Origin: Amycolatopsis oliviviridis
GTDB lineage: Bacteria > Actinomycetota > Actinomycetes > Mycobacteriales > Pseudonocardiaceae
Reading direction: 5' to 3'
Length of the DNA: 64,000 nucleotides
NCBI RefSeq assembly: GCF_014654365.1
Contig: NZ_BNAY01000002.1
Span: forward strand, 186,001 to 250,000
Part shown: positions 1 to 7,637 of the stretch, in pieces
How the letters are laid out: each line of letters opens with the position of its first letter
How positions within the stretch are numbered: position 1 is the stretch's first letter
Made by a program: the position numbers and the translations under genes
The notes under the pieces: generated by a model
What the model was told of the DNA's origin: nothing
Databases searched by the model: none
Seen by the model: the letters and a program-made list of their open reading frames with translations, nothing else

Positions 1-383
1 TTCATGTCGCCCTTGACCCGGCGGTCGAGCACACCGAGTTTGTCGGCGACGTTCTCGGCGAAGCCTTCCGGATCGATCTCCATCTGCGCCGTGACACGGG
101 TCTTGTTGTCGTCCAGGCGATGGAAGGTGATGACGCCCGCGTGGTCGGGACCGGAGTCCGACGTCCACGCGACGCGCTCGTCGGGATGCTGTTCGGTGAT
201 GGTCGCGTCGAATTCCCGGCTCACACCACCGAACTTGGTCACCCAGTGGGTGTGAGTCGCGTCGATCTGACGGATCTCCTCGACACCTTCCATGAACTTC
301 GGGAAGGTCTCGAACTGCGTCCACTGGTTGTACGCGGTCTTCACCGGGACTTCGACGTCCACCATTTCGGTGATCGTGCTCAT
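1..383 (-). CDS. SRPBCC-family (polyketide cyclase/dehydrase-like) protein, 3' end cut by window
   Basis: The reverse strand reads from an ATG at 383, preceded by AGGAGG seven bases upstream, and stays open to base 1. The start is MSTITEMVDVEVPVKTAYNQ, followed by WTQFETFPKFMEGVEEI, the typical start of small START/SRPBCC proteins (DUF-type cyclase family) whose barrel binds hydrophobic ligands. No catalytic residue can be claimed. It is divergent from the envelope operon at 520, with about 135 bp between them holding both promoters. The C-terminus lies outside the window, so full length is unknown. Confidence 0.85.
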   Translation of the reverse strand, partial: MSTITEMVDVEVPVKTAYNQWTQFETFPKFMEGVEEIRQIDATHTHWVTKFGGVSREFDATITEQHPDERVAWTSDSGPDHAGVITFHRLDDNKTRVTAQMEIDPEGFAENVADKLGVLDRRVKGDM

Positions 384-519
384 GCATCCTCCTGTCGGTT
401 GGGTGCTTTTCGAGCCGGCGCTCCTCGGCTACCCGACCCCCGGCGGGCCGAAACACACCGTGATTGACCGCCCGGACTGTCGGGTACCCGGCGGGCAGAA
501 CGCTCCGAGGAGGTGCTCC

Positions 520-933
520 ATGATCGAAGAAGCCCACCGGAAGCCGACCGGGGAAAAGTCGGTCGGCGAACTGGTCTCCGACCTGAGTGACGAGGTCAAA
601 CGCCTGGTGCGGGACGAAATGCGGCTGGCCGTGTTCGAACTGCAGGGCAAGGGCAAGCGGATGGGACTCGGCGCCGGGCTGTTCGGCGCGGCCGGGATCT
701 TCGCGCTTTTCGGCCTGGCGACCCTGATCGCCGCCGTGGTGCTGGCACTCGCCCTGGTCATGCCGGCCTGGCTGGCGGCCGTGGTGACCGGCGCGGCACT
801 GCTGCTGGTCGGTGGCCTTTCCGCCGTAGTCGGCAAGAAGGAAGTCACGAGCGCGACACCGCCGGTGCCGGAAGAGGCCATCGAAGGCGTCCGCGACGAT
901 GTCGACACCGTCAAACAAGGAGTGCGCTCATGA
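520..933 (+). CDS. Phage holin family (Phage_holin_3_6-like) membrane protein
   Basis: This 137-residue protein has an amphipathic N-terminal part (residues about 15-50, GELVSDLSDEVKRLVRDEM) and two hydrophobic helices near residues 55-80 and 84-105, then an acidic tail. This is the pattern of the actinobacterial holin-superfamily-III/YqjE-like proteins, which despite the name are chromosomal envelope proteins of unclear role. The ATG at 520 is chosen because CGAGGAGG precedes it by six bases; the open frame upstream has no such site. Its stop overlaps the next start (ATGA, 930-933), indicating translational coupling in a three-gene operon. Confidence 0.85.
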   Translation: MIEEAHRKPTGEKSVGELVSDLSDEVKRLVRDEMRLAVFELQGKGKRMGLGAGLFGAAGIFALFGLATLIAAVVLALALVMPAWLAAVVTGAALLLVGGLSAVVGKKEVTSATPPVPEEAIEGVRDDVDTVKQGVRS

Positions 934-1235
934 CCGATTTTCCCAAGAACGCCGAGGAAGCCCGTACCGATCGCGACGTGACCCGCGAGGAGCTCACCGA
1001 GACCCTCGACGCGCTGGGCAAGAAGATGGACGTCAAGACGAGGGTCAACGACAACCTCGACGCCAAGGTGGACGAGGCAAGCGCCAAGATCTCCGAGAAG
1101 GTTTCCGAGCCCGCGGCGGAGAAGTTCCGTCAGGGCACCGATGTCGTCCGTGCGAATCCCCTTCCGATCTTCGCCGGTGCGCTCGCGCTGCTGGTGGCGA
1201 TCCGGCTGATCCTGCGAAAGAGGTCTTCGTCGTGA
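930..1235 (+). CDS. DUF3618-family membrane protein
   Basis: This 101-residue protein has a charged N-terminal half (REELTETLDALGKKMDVKTR) predicted helical, followed by one hydrophobic segment at residues about 76-93 (ANPLPIFAGALALLVAIRLI) and a basic end. That layout matches DUF3618, which regularly sits between a holin-like gene and a DUF4235 gene in actinobacteria. It overlaps both neighbours by four bases (ATGA and GTGA). Function is not established; co-expression with two other small membrane proteins suggests an envelope-associated complex. Confidence 0.85.
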   Translation: MTDFPKNAEEARTDRDVTREELTETLDALGKKMDVKTRVNDNLDAKVDEASAKISEKVSEPAAEKFRQGTDVVRANPLPIFAGALALLVAIRLILRKRSSS

Positions 1236-1498
1236 ACAAGGTTCTCTACAAACCGCTGAACATGGTCGTGAGCGCCGCGGGCGGGGTGCTCGCCGGGATC
1301 GCGTTCAAGCAGATCTGGAAACGCGTGAGCGGCGAAGAAGACGCTCCGAACGCCACGGACCGGGACTTCACCTGGACCCAGGTGATCGTCGCGGCGGCCG
1401 CGCAGGGCGCGATCTTCGGCGCGGTGAAGGCGGCCACCGAGCGCGCGGGCGCGGTCGGCTACCGCAAGGCGACCGGCGACTGGCCCACGAAGGACTGA
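1232..1498 (+). CDS. DUF4235-family membrane protein
   Basis: This 88-residue protein starts at a GTG inside the GTGA overlap with the DUF3618 gene. It reads VNKVLYKPLNMVVSAAGGVL, GIAFKQIWKRVSGEEDAP, a hydrophobic helix around residues 48-66 and a WP end, the DUF4235 signature. It is the third gene of the envelope operon and ends two bases before the NDH-2 start, so the dehydrogenase may be read through from the same transcript. Role unknown. Confidence 0.85.
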   Translation: MNKVLYKPLNMVVSAAGGVLAGIAFKQIWKRVSGEEDAPNATDRDFTWTQVIVAAAAQGAIFGAVKAATERAGAVGYRKATGDWPTKD

Positions 1499-1500
1499 CG

Positions 1501-2796
1501 ATGCGCGTAGTGATCATCGGGGGCGGGTTCGCGGGCTACAACGCCGCCAAGACCCTGCTCAAATCGGTGGACGAAGACACCGAGATCGTCGTGCTGAATC
1601 CGACCGACTACTTCCTCTATCTCCCCCTGCTGCCCGAAGTCGCCGCCGGGATCCTCGAACCGCGACGGATCTCGGTGTCCATCCCCGGCACCCTGCGCGG
1701 GGTACGCCTGGTGCTCGGCACCGCGACGTCGGTCGACTTCGACGGCCGCAGCGTGAGCTACCTCGACCCCGAAGACCGCGAGCACTCGATCGGCTACGAC
1801 CGTCTCGTGCTCGCCGCCGGCAGCGTCAACAAGCTGCTGCCGATCCCCGGCGTCCCCGAGTACGCCCACGGCTTCCGCGGTCTGCCCGAGGCGCTCTATC
1901 TGCGGGATCACGTCACCCGGCAGATAGAACTCGCCGCCTCCGCGAAGGACCCGGCCGAACGCGACGCGCGCTGCACGTTCGTCGTGGTCGGCGCCGGGTA
2001 CACCGGCACCGAGGTCGCCGCGCAGGGACCGGCGTTCACCGCCGCCCTCGCCGCCCGGCACCCCGAGCTGAACGGCCAGAAGATCCGCTGGCTGCTGCTG
2101 GACGTCGCCGACCGTGTCCTGCCGGAGCTGGACGAGCGGCTCGGCACCACCGCGGACGAGGTGCTGCGAGCTCGCGGCGTCGAGGTGCTGATGAAGACCT
2201 CGATCGACAACGCCGGCGCGAAGGAGGTCACGCTGACCTCCGGCGAAGCGGTGCCGACGCACACGCTGGTGTGGTGCGTCGGGGTCCGGCCGGATCCCCT
2301 GGTCGAGGCGCTGGGGCTGAAGACCGCCAAGGGCAGGCTCGTCGTGACAGCGCAGCTGAACGTCCCCGGGCGACGCGACGTCTACGCGTGCGGGGACGCG
2401 GCCGCCGTCCCGGATCTGACCAGGCCCGGCGAGTACACGCCGATGACCGCCCAGCACGCCGAACGACAGGGCAAACTCGCCGGACGGAACGTCGCCGCCT
2501 CGCTCGGGCACGGTTCGCACGGAACCTACCGGCATCACGATCTCGGCTTCGTCGTCGACCTCGGTGCCCATCAGGCCGCGGCGAATCCCTTGCACATCCC
2601 CCTTTCCGGGCTCGCCGCCAAGGCTGTCACGCGCGGATATCACCTGCTGGCCATGCCGGGGAACCGGGTACGCACCGCCGCCGACTGGGTGCTGGACGCG
2701 GTGACGAAGCGCCAGACCGTCCAATTGGGACTCGTCAGGTCGGCGTCGGTGCCGCTGGACACCGATTCTCCGGAACTGCCCCGTACGCATCGCTGA
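1501..2796 (+). CDS. Type II NADH dehydrogenase-like NAD(P)/FAD oxidoreductase
   Basis: This 431-residue flavoprotein carries an N-terminal FAD-binding GGGFAGYNAAKTL motif at residues 7-19, a second Rossmann motif VVVGAGYTGTEVAAQ near residues 161-175 for NADH, and the late FAD motif YACGDAAAVP near residue 295. Length and motif order fit NDH-2, which passes electrons from NADH to quinone on the inner face of the membrane without pumping protons. A C-terminal hydrophobic or amphipathic part (about 355-390) could be the membrane anchor. It starts two bases after the DUF4235 stop. A carotenoid or sulfide-quinone oxidoreductase relative cannot be excluded. Confidence 0.85.
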   Translation: MRVVIIGGGFAGYNAAKTLLKSVDEDTEIVVLNPTDYFLYLPLLPEVAAGILEPRRISVSIPGTLRGVRLVLGTATSVDFDGRSVSYLDPEDREHSIGYDRLVLAAGSVNKLLPIPGVPEYAHGFRGLPEALYLRDHVTRQIELAASAKDPAERDARCTFVVVGAGYTGTEVAAQGPAFTAALAARHPELNGQKIRWLLLDVADRVLPELDERLGTTADEVLRARGVEVLMKTSIDNAGAKEVTLTSGEAVPTHTLVWCVGVRPDPLVEALGLKTAKGRLVVTAQLNVPGRRDVYACGDAAAVPDLTRPGEYTPMTAQHAERQGKLAGRNVAASLGHGSHGTYRHHDLGFVVDLGAHQAAANPLHIPLSGLAAKAVTRGYHLLAMPGNRVRTAADWVLDAVTKRQTVQLGLVRSASVPLDTDSPELPRTHR

Positions 2797-2805
2797 GGAG
2801 GGACC

Positions 2806-3309
2806 ATGCCCGCCGAACCCGATCCCGTCCGCGCCGAGGGCCCGCCGGTGGTGAACGACGGCGAAGACATGGAGGCGAAGCTCCTGGTGCTCGACCCCGC
2901 GGGCGAGGGCAAGAACGGCGAGTTGCCGGCGACCTGGCGCCCGCTCGCGACCCGGCGGCGGATCATCTGGTGCAGGCTGCCGGTCGACGGCGCCCTCGGC
3001 CAGGCCGACGACCTGCTCGGTGACACGGAAACAGGCGACCCGCAGATCGACGTCGTGGCCGCCGGCGAAGCGGCCGAAGCCGCCCTTCGGCTGGCCGAAC
3101 GCCACCCCGGCGCCGCGTCGCACGTCCTGCTGATCGACCCTGTGCCGGACGAGTCCTCCGAACTGGCCGATCGGGTGCGCGCCACCGGGACCGCGGTGAA
3201 AGTGCTCCCCCACAGCACCGGCGAACCGTACAACCGGGTCCCGCCGCCGCTGCCGCTCGGACATCCGGACGTCGTCGCCGGGATCGCCAAGATCCTCGAG
3301 GACGTTTAG
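2806..3309 (+). CDS. Conserved hypothetical protein
   Basis: This 167-residue acidic protein begins ten bases after the NDH-2 gene and follows GAGGAGGGACC, a good ribosome site. The middle contains TWRPLATRRRIIWCRLPVDG and a VLLIDPVPDESSELADRVR stretch that looks like an alpha/beta strand-helix unit, but I recognise no catalytic motif or named family. Co-directional packing suggests the same transcript as the dehydrogenase. A partner or regulator of the quinone enzyme is only a guess. Confidence 0.7.
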   Translation: MPAEPDPVRAEGPPVVNDGEDMEAKLLVLDPAGEGKNGELPATWRPLATRRRIIWCRLPVDGALGQADDLLGDTETGDPQIDVVAAGEAAEAALRLAERHPGAASHVLLIDPVPDESSELADRVRATGTAVKVLPHSTGEPYNRVPPPLPLGHPDVVAGIAKILEDV

Positions 3310-3338
3310 CCGCCGAAAGCGGGCGGTATCCGCCGCCC

Positions 3339-5129
3339 ATGAGCGAAACCGTTGCGGACCATGTCCTGGCCAGGCTGCGCGAGTGGAACGTCGAGCAGGT
3401 CTTCGCCTATCCCGGGGACGGGATCAACGGGCTGGTGACCGCGTTCGGCGCGGCGGGGAACGAACCTCGTTTCGTGCAGACGCGGCACGAGGAGATGGCG
3501 GCGTTCGCGGCCGTCGGCTACGCGAAGCTGAGCGGACGACCCGGCGTCTGCATGGCGACCTCCGGCCCTGGCGCGATCCACCTGCTCAACGGGCTCTACG
3601 ACGCGAAACTCGACCACGTGCCGGTGGTGGCGATCGTCGGGCAGACGGCGCGCAGCGCGATGGGCGGCAGCTACCAGCAGGAAGTGGACCTCCAGGCGTT
3701 GTTCAAGGACGTCGCGAGCGAGTATCTCGTCGAGGTGAACGTCCCCGAACAGTTGCCGAACGCGCTCGACCGGGCCCTCCGCACGGCCATCGCCCAGCGC
3801 GCGCCCACGGCGCTGATCATCCCGGCGGATCTGCAGGAGGAGACTTATCAGCCGCCGCAGCACGAGTTCAAACACGTGCCGTCGTCCCCGCCGGATCATC
3901 CGCGGGCCAGCGTCATTCCGCCCGCCGACGAGGTGGCCCGCGCCGCGGAGGTGCTGAACGCGGGTGAGAAGGTCGCGATCCTGGTCGGACAGGGTGCGCG
4001 AAACGCCGTCACCGAGCTCCGCGAAGTCGCCGGGCTCACCGGCGCGGGTGTGGCGAAAGCGTTGCTTGGCAAGGATGTTCTGCCGGACGACTTGCCGTAT
4101 GTCACCGGCTCCATCGGCCTGCTCGGCACACGGCCGACGTACGAGATGATGCGGGACTGCGACACGCTCCTGATCGTCGGTTCGAACATGCCGTACGCGC
4201 AGTTCCTGCCGGAATTCGGCCAGGCCCGCGCCGTGCAGATCGACATCGATCCCCGGTTCCTCGGGTTGCGCTACCCGACCGAGGTCAATCTGCTCGGCGA
4301 CGCGAAAGGCACCTTGCAGCAGCTGATCCCGTTGCTGGAGAACAAAACCGACCGGGGCTGGCGGGAGCGGATCGAAAAGCAGGTCGGCGAGTGGCAGGAG
4401 ACGGTGACCCGCCAGGCGATGCTGGAGGCGAACCCGGTCAACCCGATGCGGATCGTGCACGAGCTGTCCGAGCGGATTCCCGAGGACGCGATCGTCACCG
4501 CGGACTCCGGTTCCGCCACCAACTGGTACGCCAGGAATCTCCGGATGCACGGCCGGATGCGGGGCACGCTTTCCGGGACGCTGGCGACGATGGGATCCGG
4601 CGTCCCCTATGCGATCGGCGCCAAGTTCGCCCACCCCGACCGGCCGGTGATCGCGCTGGTCGGTGACGGTGCGATGCAGATGAACGGGCTGTCCGAGCTG
4701 CTGACCATCGCCCGGTACCGCGAACTGTGGGCCGACCAGCGCTGCGTCGTCTGCGTCTTCCACAACGGCGACCTGAACCAGGTCACCTGGGAACTGCGCG
4801 CCATGGGCGGAGCGCCGAAGTTCGAACCGTCGCAGAGCCTGCCGGAAGTGTCCTATGCGGACTTCGCCCTCGAGGTCGGCCTGGGCGGGATCGCCGTCGA
4901 CGATCCCGCCCGGCTCGGCGAGGCGTGGGACGTCGCGCTGTCGGCCGACGTGCCGACCGTGCTCGACGTCCGCTGCGATCCCGAGGTGCCGCCGATCCCG
5001 CCGCACGCGACCTTCGAGCAGCTGAAGTCGATGACCGAAGCCGTCCTCAAGGGTGAGCCCGACGCCTGGCACCTGGTGACACAGGGGATCAAGACGAAGG
5101 TGCAGGAACTGCTGCCTTCACGGCGCTGA
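3339..5129 (+). CDS. Thiamine pyrophosphate enzyme, pyruvate oxidase/acetolactate synthase-like
   Basis: This 596-residue protein has the three-part TPP fold. An N-terminal pyrimidine-binding domain carries the activating glutamate in TRHEEMAAFAAVGYAKLSG, a middle domain holds GSIGLLGTRPTYEMM, and the C-terminal cofactor domain has the magnesium motif VGDGAMQMNGLSELL followed by FHNGDLNQVTWE. The family includes pyruvate:quinone oxidase (PoxB), acetolactate synthase and decarboxylases. Placement behind an NDH-2 gene favours a quinone-linked pyruvate oxidase role (inference). Start ATG 3339; the 29-bp gap from the previous gene leaves room for only weak regulation. Substrate is uncertain. Confidence 0.85.
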   Translation: MSETVADHVLARLREWNVEQVFAYPGDGINGLVTAFGAAGNEPRFVQTRHEEMAAFAAVGYAKLSGRPGVCMATSGPGAIHLLNGLYDAKLDHVPVVAIVGQTARSAMGGSYQQEVDLQALFKDVASEYLVEVNVPEQLPNALDRALRTAIAQRAPTALIIPADLQEETYQPPQHEFKHVPSSPPDHPRASVIPPADEVARAAEVLNAGEKVAILVGQGARNAVTELREVAGLTGAGVAKALLGKDVLPDDLPYVTGSIGLLGTRPTYEMMRDCDTLLIVGSNMPYAQFLPEFGQARAVQIDIDPRFLGLRYPTEVNLLGDAKGTLQQLIPLLENKTDRGWRERIEKQVGEWQETVTRQAMLEANPVNPMRIVHELSERIPEDAIVTADSGSATNWYARNLRMHGRMRGTLSGTLATMGSGVPYAIGAKFAHPDRPVIALVGDGAMQMNGLSELLTIARYRELWADQRCVVCVFHNGDLNQVTWELRAMGGAPKFEPSQSLPEVSYADFALEVGLGGIAVDDPARLGEAWDVALSADVPTVLDVRCDPEVPPIPPHATFEQLKSMTEAVLKGEPDAWHLVTQGIKTKVQELLPSRR

Positions 5130-5132
5130 GGC

Positions 5133-5894
5133 TCAGGCGCTCGTACCGCCGTCCAGGACGATGTCGTGTCCGACGACGTACGCGGATTCGTCGGACGCCA
5201 GCCAGAGCACGGCCGCGGCGATCTCCTCGACCGCGGCGATCCGGCCGAGCGGGATGACCGAGGCGAGCCGTTCCGTACGGTCGGCCTCGGTCTCGCCGGG
5301 CCGGAACGACATGCCGGTGTCGGTGGCACCGGGGCTGACGGCGTTGATCCGGATCCCCTCGGCGATGTGGTCGCGGGCGGCGGTCCGGGTCAGCACGTCC
5401 ACGGCGGCCTTCGACGCGGCGTACGCGGCCATTCCCGGAAGGCGGAGGTGCGAGCCGATGTTGGACGACATGTTGACGATGGCTCCCCCGCCGCCAGCTC
5501 GCATCTGCGCGATCTCGTGCTTCATGGACAGCCAGACGCCGGTGATGTTCGTCCGCACGACGGCGGTGAAGCCGTCCTCGTCCAGATCCGCCGTCGGCGC
5601 GGGGCTGCCGAGGACACCGGCGTTGTTGAACGCGATGTCGAGTTTGCCGTGCCGCCGCACGGTTTCAGCGACCAGGTGCTCGACTTGGGCGCCGACACTC
5701 ACATCCGCGGTCACCGCGTCGGCCGCGCCGCCGTCGGCCTCGATCTCCTTCACCGTCTGACGCAGTTTCTCGCCGTCCCGGCCGGAAACGACGACCTGAG
5801 CGCCTTCGCGCGCGAAAGCCGCCGCCGTGGCGCGGCCGATCCCGGAACCTCCCCCGGTCACCAGGACGACCTTGCCGCTGAATCGCTTCCCCAC
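5133..5894 (-). CDS. Short-chain dehydrogenase/reductase
   Basis: This 253-residue classical SDR has the cofactor motif TGGGSGIG near the N-terminus, NNAG, the catalytic serine in NMSSNIGSHLRLPG, the YAASK tyrosine-lysine pair and the PG motif after INAVSPGATDTG. The GTG at 5894 is preferred because AGTTGGAG precedes it at proper spacing; a TTG three codons upstream overlaps that site. It follows the TetR gene by about 30 bp on the same strand, with an operator-like palindrome between, so it is probably repressed by that regulator. The substrate, a ketone or alcohol, is unknown. Confidence 0.85.
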   Translation of the reverse strand: MGKRFSGKVVLVTGGGSGIGRATAAAFAREGAQVVVSGRDGEKLRQTVKEIEADGGAADAVTADVSVGAQVEHLVAETVRRHGKLDIAFNNAGVLGSPAPTADLDEDGFTAVVRTNITGVWLSMKHEIAQMRAGGGGAIVNMSSNIGSHLRLPGMAAYAASKAAVDVLTRTAARDHIAEGIRINAVSPGATDTGMSFRPGETEADRTERLASVIPLGRIAAVEEIAAAVLWLASDESAYVVGHDIVLDGGTSA

Positions 5895-5910
5895 AGTCTC
5901 CAACTTTCTG

Positions 5911-5922
5911 GTCCGATCGTTC
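5911..5922. promoter_or_regulatory. Second TetR operator-like site
   Basis: GTCCGATCGTTC lies in the gap between the TetR and SDR genes. It matches 10 of 12 bases of the perfect palindrome upstream of the TetR gene (6547-6558), with the same CCGATCG core. This suggests an intra-operon site for the same regulator. Confidence 0.5.
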
Positions 5923-5927
5923 TATTA

Positions 5928-6524
5928 TCAGTGTTTGCGAGCGGCTTCGACGACCGCGATGGCCTGCTTCGCCGTCGCCTTGGCCCGCGCCGCGGGATCC
6001 GGCCCCTTGCCCAGTACGCGCATCCCCTGGAGGACGGTGAGCAGGAAGCCGGCGAGCTCTTCCGGATCGACGGCGTCGTCGAGTTCGCCTTGCGCCTTCG
6101 CCCGGCTCAACGCCATCCGCAAGGCCAGTTCGAGCGCGTCCCAGCTGCGCTCGACCACTCGCGCGACGTCGGGATCCCTCGGCATCATCTCCATGGCCGC
6201 GTTGACCACGAAACAGCCTTTTCGCCCCGATTCGTCGAGGATTTCGGCGAGATAGCGGTCGATGAGCCGCCGCACCCCGGCGAGCGCGGGCCCCGGTCCG
6301 GCGAAGTCCTCGACGAACCGCACGTTGCCCCGGGCGATGTAGCGGTTCAAGACGGCCAGATAGAGCTCGTGCTTGGTGCCGAACGTCGCGTAGAGACTCG
6401 CCTTGCCGATGCCGAGCTCGGCGACGAGGTCACTGACGGAAGTGGCCTCGTACCCCTGCCGCCAGAACAGTTCCAGCGCGGCTTCGCAGGCCGCGTCGAC
6501 GTCGAATTCCTTCACCCTGGACAC
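5928..6524 (-). CDS. TetR/AcrR-family transcriptional regulator
   Basis: This 198-residue regulator has the N-terminal HTH (FDVDAACEAALELFWRQGYE, then SVSDLVAELGIGKASLYATF) typical of the AcrR/YxaF-like group, often controlling an adjacent SDR, and a helical ligand domain containing CFVVNAAMEM. It starts at GTG 6524; a GTG three codons later is an alternative. A perfect GACCGATCGGTC palindrome lies 23 bp upstream and a near copy lies before the downstream SDR gene, so it probably represses itself and the SDR. Confidence 0.88.
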   Translation of the reverse strand: MSRVKEFDVDAACEAALELFWRQGYEATSVSDLVAELGIGKASLYATFGTKHELYLAVLNRYIARGNVRFVEDFAGPGPALAGVRRLIDRYLAEILDESGRKGCFVVNAAMEMMPRDPDVARVVERSWDALELALRMALSRAKAQGELDDAVDPEELAGFLLTVLQGMRVLGKGPDPAARAKATAKQAIAVVEAARKH

Positions 6525-6544
6525 GAGAGAAGCTTAACCACATC

Positions 6545-6560
6545 TAGACCGATCGGTCAA
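6545..6560. promoter_or_regulatory. TetR operator, perfect palindrome
   Basis: The 12-bp palindrome GACCGATCGGTC (6547-6558), with near-symmetric flanks, sits directly upstream of the TetR start. On the reverse strand it begins with TTGACC, so it also overlaps a possible -35 element. This is the layout of an autorepressor site. Confidence 0.65.
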
Positions 6561-6604
6561 ATAAGCGACCGCACGCAAGTAGTCACCTTTTTGCGAAGAG
6601 GACT

Positions 6605-6973
6605 TCAGGGAGCGGAGTCGTAGGCCGACCGGGCGTCTTCCACCTTCGGCAGGTTCTCCGCGGACCAGTCCGCGAGGGTCGCGAACAGCGGTGCCAGGCT
6701 CCGGCCCAGCTCACTGATCTCGTACTCGACCCGCGGCGGCACTTCGGCGTGATAGGTCCGCGTGAGGAGACCGTCGCGTTCCAGTTGCCGCAGCCGCTGG
6801 GTGAGGACCTTCGGCGTGATCGTGCCGATGCGCCGCTCCAGTTCGACGAACCGCTGCCTGCCGAACTCGTTGAGCGTCCACAGGATCGGCGTGGTCCAGC
6901 GGCTGAAGACGAGGTCGACCACCGGGGCGATCGGACAGGCCTGCTCGGGGGTCGTCGAAGCGTCGGCGCGCAT
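6605..6973 (-). CDS. HxlR-family winged-helix regulator
   Basis: This 122-residue protein shows the HxlR signature: an early cysteine (QACPIAPVVDLVFSRWTTPI), the DNA-binding segment RFVELERRIGTITPKVLTQRLRQLERDGLL and RTYHAEVPPRVEYEISELGRSL wing. It is divergent from the GNAT gene at 7052. The start is placed at ATG 6973; an in-frame ATG eleven codons upstream (7006) is possible, and neither has a clear ribosome site, so a leaderless transcript is likely. It probably controls the divergent acetyltransferase, itself, or both. Confidence 0.85.
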   Translation of the reverse strand: MRADASTTPEQACPIAPVVDLVFSRWTTPILWTLNEFGRQRFVELERRIGTITPKVLTQRLRQLERDGLLTRTYHAEVPPRVEYEISELGRSLAPLFATLADWSAENLPKVEDARSAYDSAP

Positions 6974-7051
6974 GGCGCCAAGGTACGCGGGTTGCCGAGT
7001 TGTCATGATCCGGACACCCAACCGCCGCGCCGACGCGCGTAACGTTCTGTT

Positions 7052-7576
7052 ATGGACTTGACCACCGAAAGGCTCGTCGTCCGTGACTGGTCCGAGGACG
7101 ACGCCGAAGCCGCGCTGGCGATCTACGGCACCACCGACGTGACCCGCTGGCTCACCCCGGCGATGGACCGGGTGACCGACGCCGCGGCCATGCGCTCGGT
7201 GCTGCAGGCCTGGCAACAGGCGCAGCCCAATCTCGTGCCACCGCGCGGAAGATGGGCGGTGCAGCGCAAGGAGGACGGCGCGGTCGTCGGCGGGCTGGGC
7301 ATCCACCTGCTGCCACCGTTCGAAGAGGACCTGGAGGTCAGCTGGCAGCTGCATCCGGACGCCTGGGGCGAGGGGTACGCCTCCGAGGCCGCCCGCGCGC
7401 TGATCGCCTGGGCCTTCACCCAGGACACCGACGAACTCTTCGCCGTCGCGCGGCCGGCCAACGAACGCGCGATCGCGACCGCGAAACGGCTCGGGATGGT
7501 CTGGGTCGGGGAAACCGAGAAGTACTACGGGCTTCGCCTGCAGGTGTACCGGATCCGCCACACGGACGTCGTCTAG
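7052..7576 (+). CDS. GNAT N-acetyltransferase (RimJ/RimL type)
   Basis: This 174-residue protein starts MDLTTERLVVRDWSEDD, the usual beginning of RimJ/RimL-type acetyltransferases, and has the acetyl-CoA loop region WQLHPDAWGEGYASEAARAL and ARPANERAIATAKRLGM. The family acetylates N-terminal or side-chain amines with acetyl-CoA in the cytoplasm; the substrate is not predictable. It is divergent from the HxlR regulator and convergent with the next TetR gene. Its TAG stop is embedded in a long shared hairpin. Confidence 0.88.
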   Translation: MDLTTERLVVRDWSEDDAEAALAIYGTTDVTRWLTPAMDRVTDAAAMRSVLQAWQQAQPNLVPPRGRWAVQRKEDGAVVGGLGIHLLPPFEEDLEVSWQLHPDAWGEGYASEAARALIAWAFTQDTDELFAVARPANERAIATAKRLGMVWVGETEKYYGLRLQVYRIRHTDVV

Positions 7577-7637
7577 GGCGTGTTTCAGAAGTCGGTTCGA
7601 TGGGCTTCGTGATCCCGACTTCTGAAACACGCCCTAG
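7573..7637. terminator. Bidirectional hairpin between convergent genes
   Basis: Perfect 23-bp inverted arms (7573-7595 and 7615-7637) surround a 19-base loop. Each arm begins with CTAG, which supplies the TAG stop of the GNAT gene on the plus strand and of the TetR gene on the minus strand. There is no U-tract. Confidence 0.8.

Noticed and set aside
3306..5072. Long minus-strand open frame under the TPP enzyme
   Set aside because: The plus strand encodes all TPP motifs at full family length; the antisense frame is a composition artefact.
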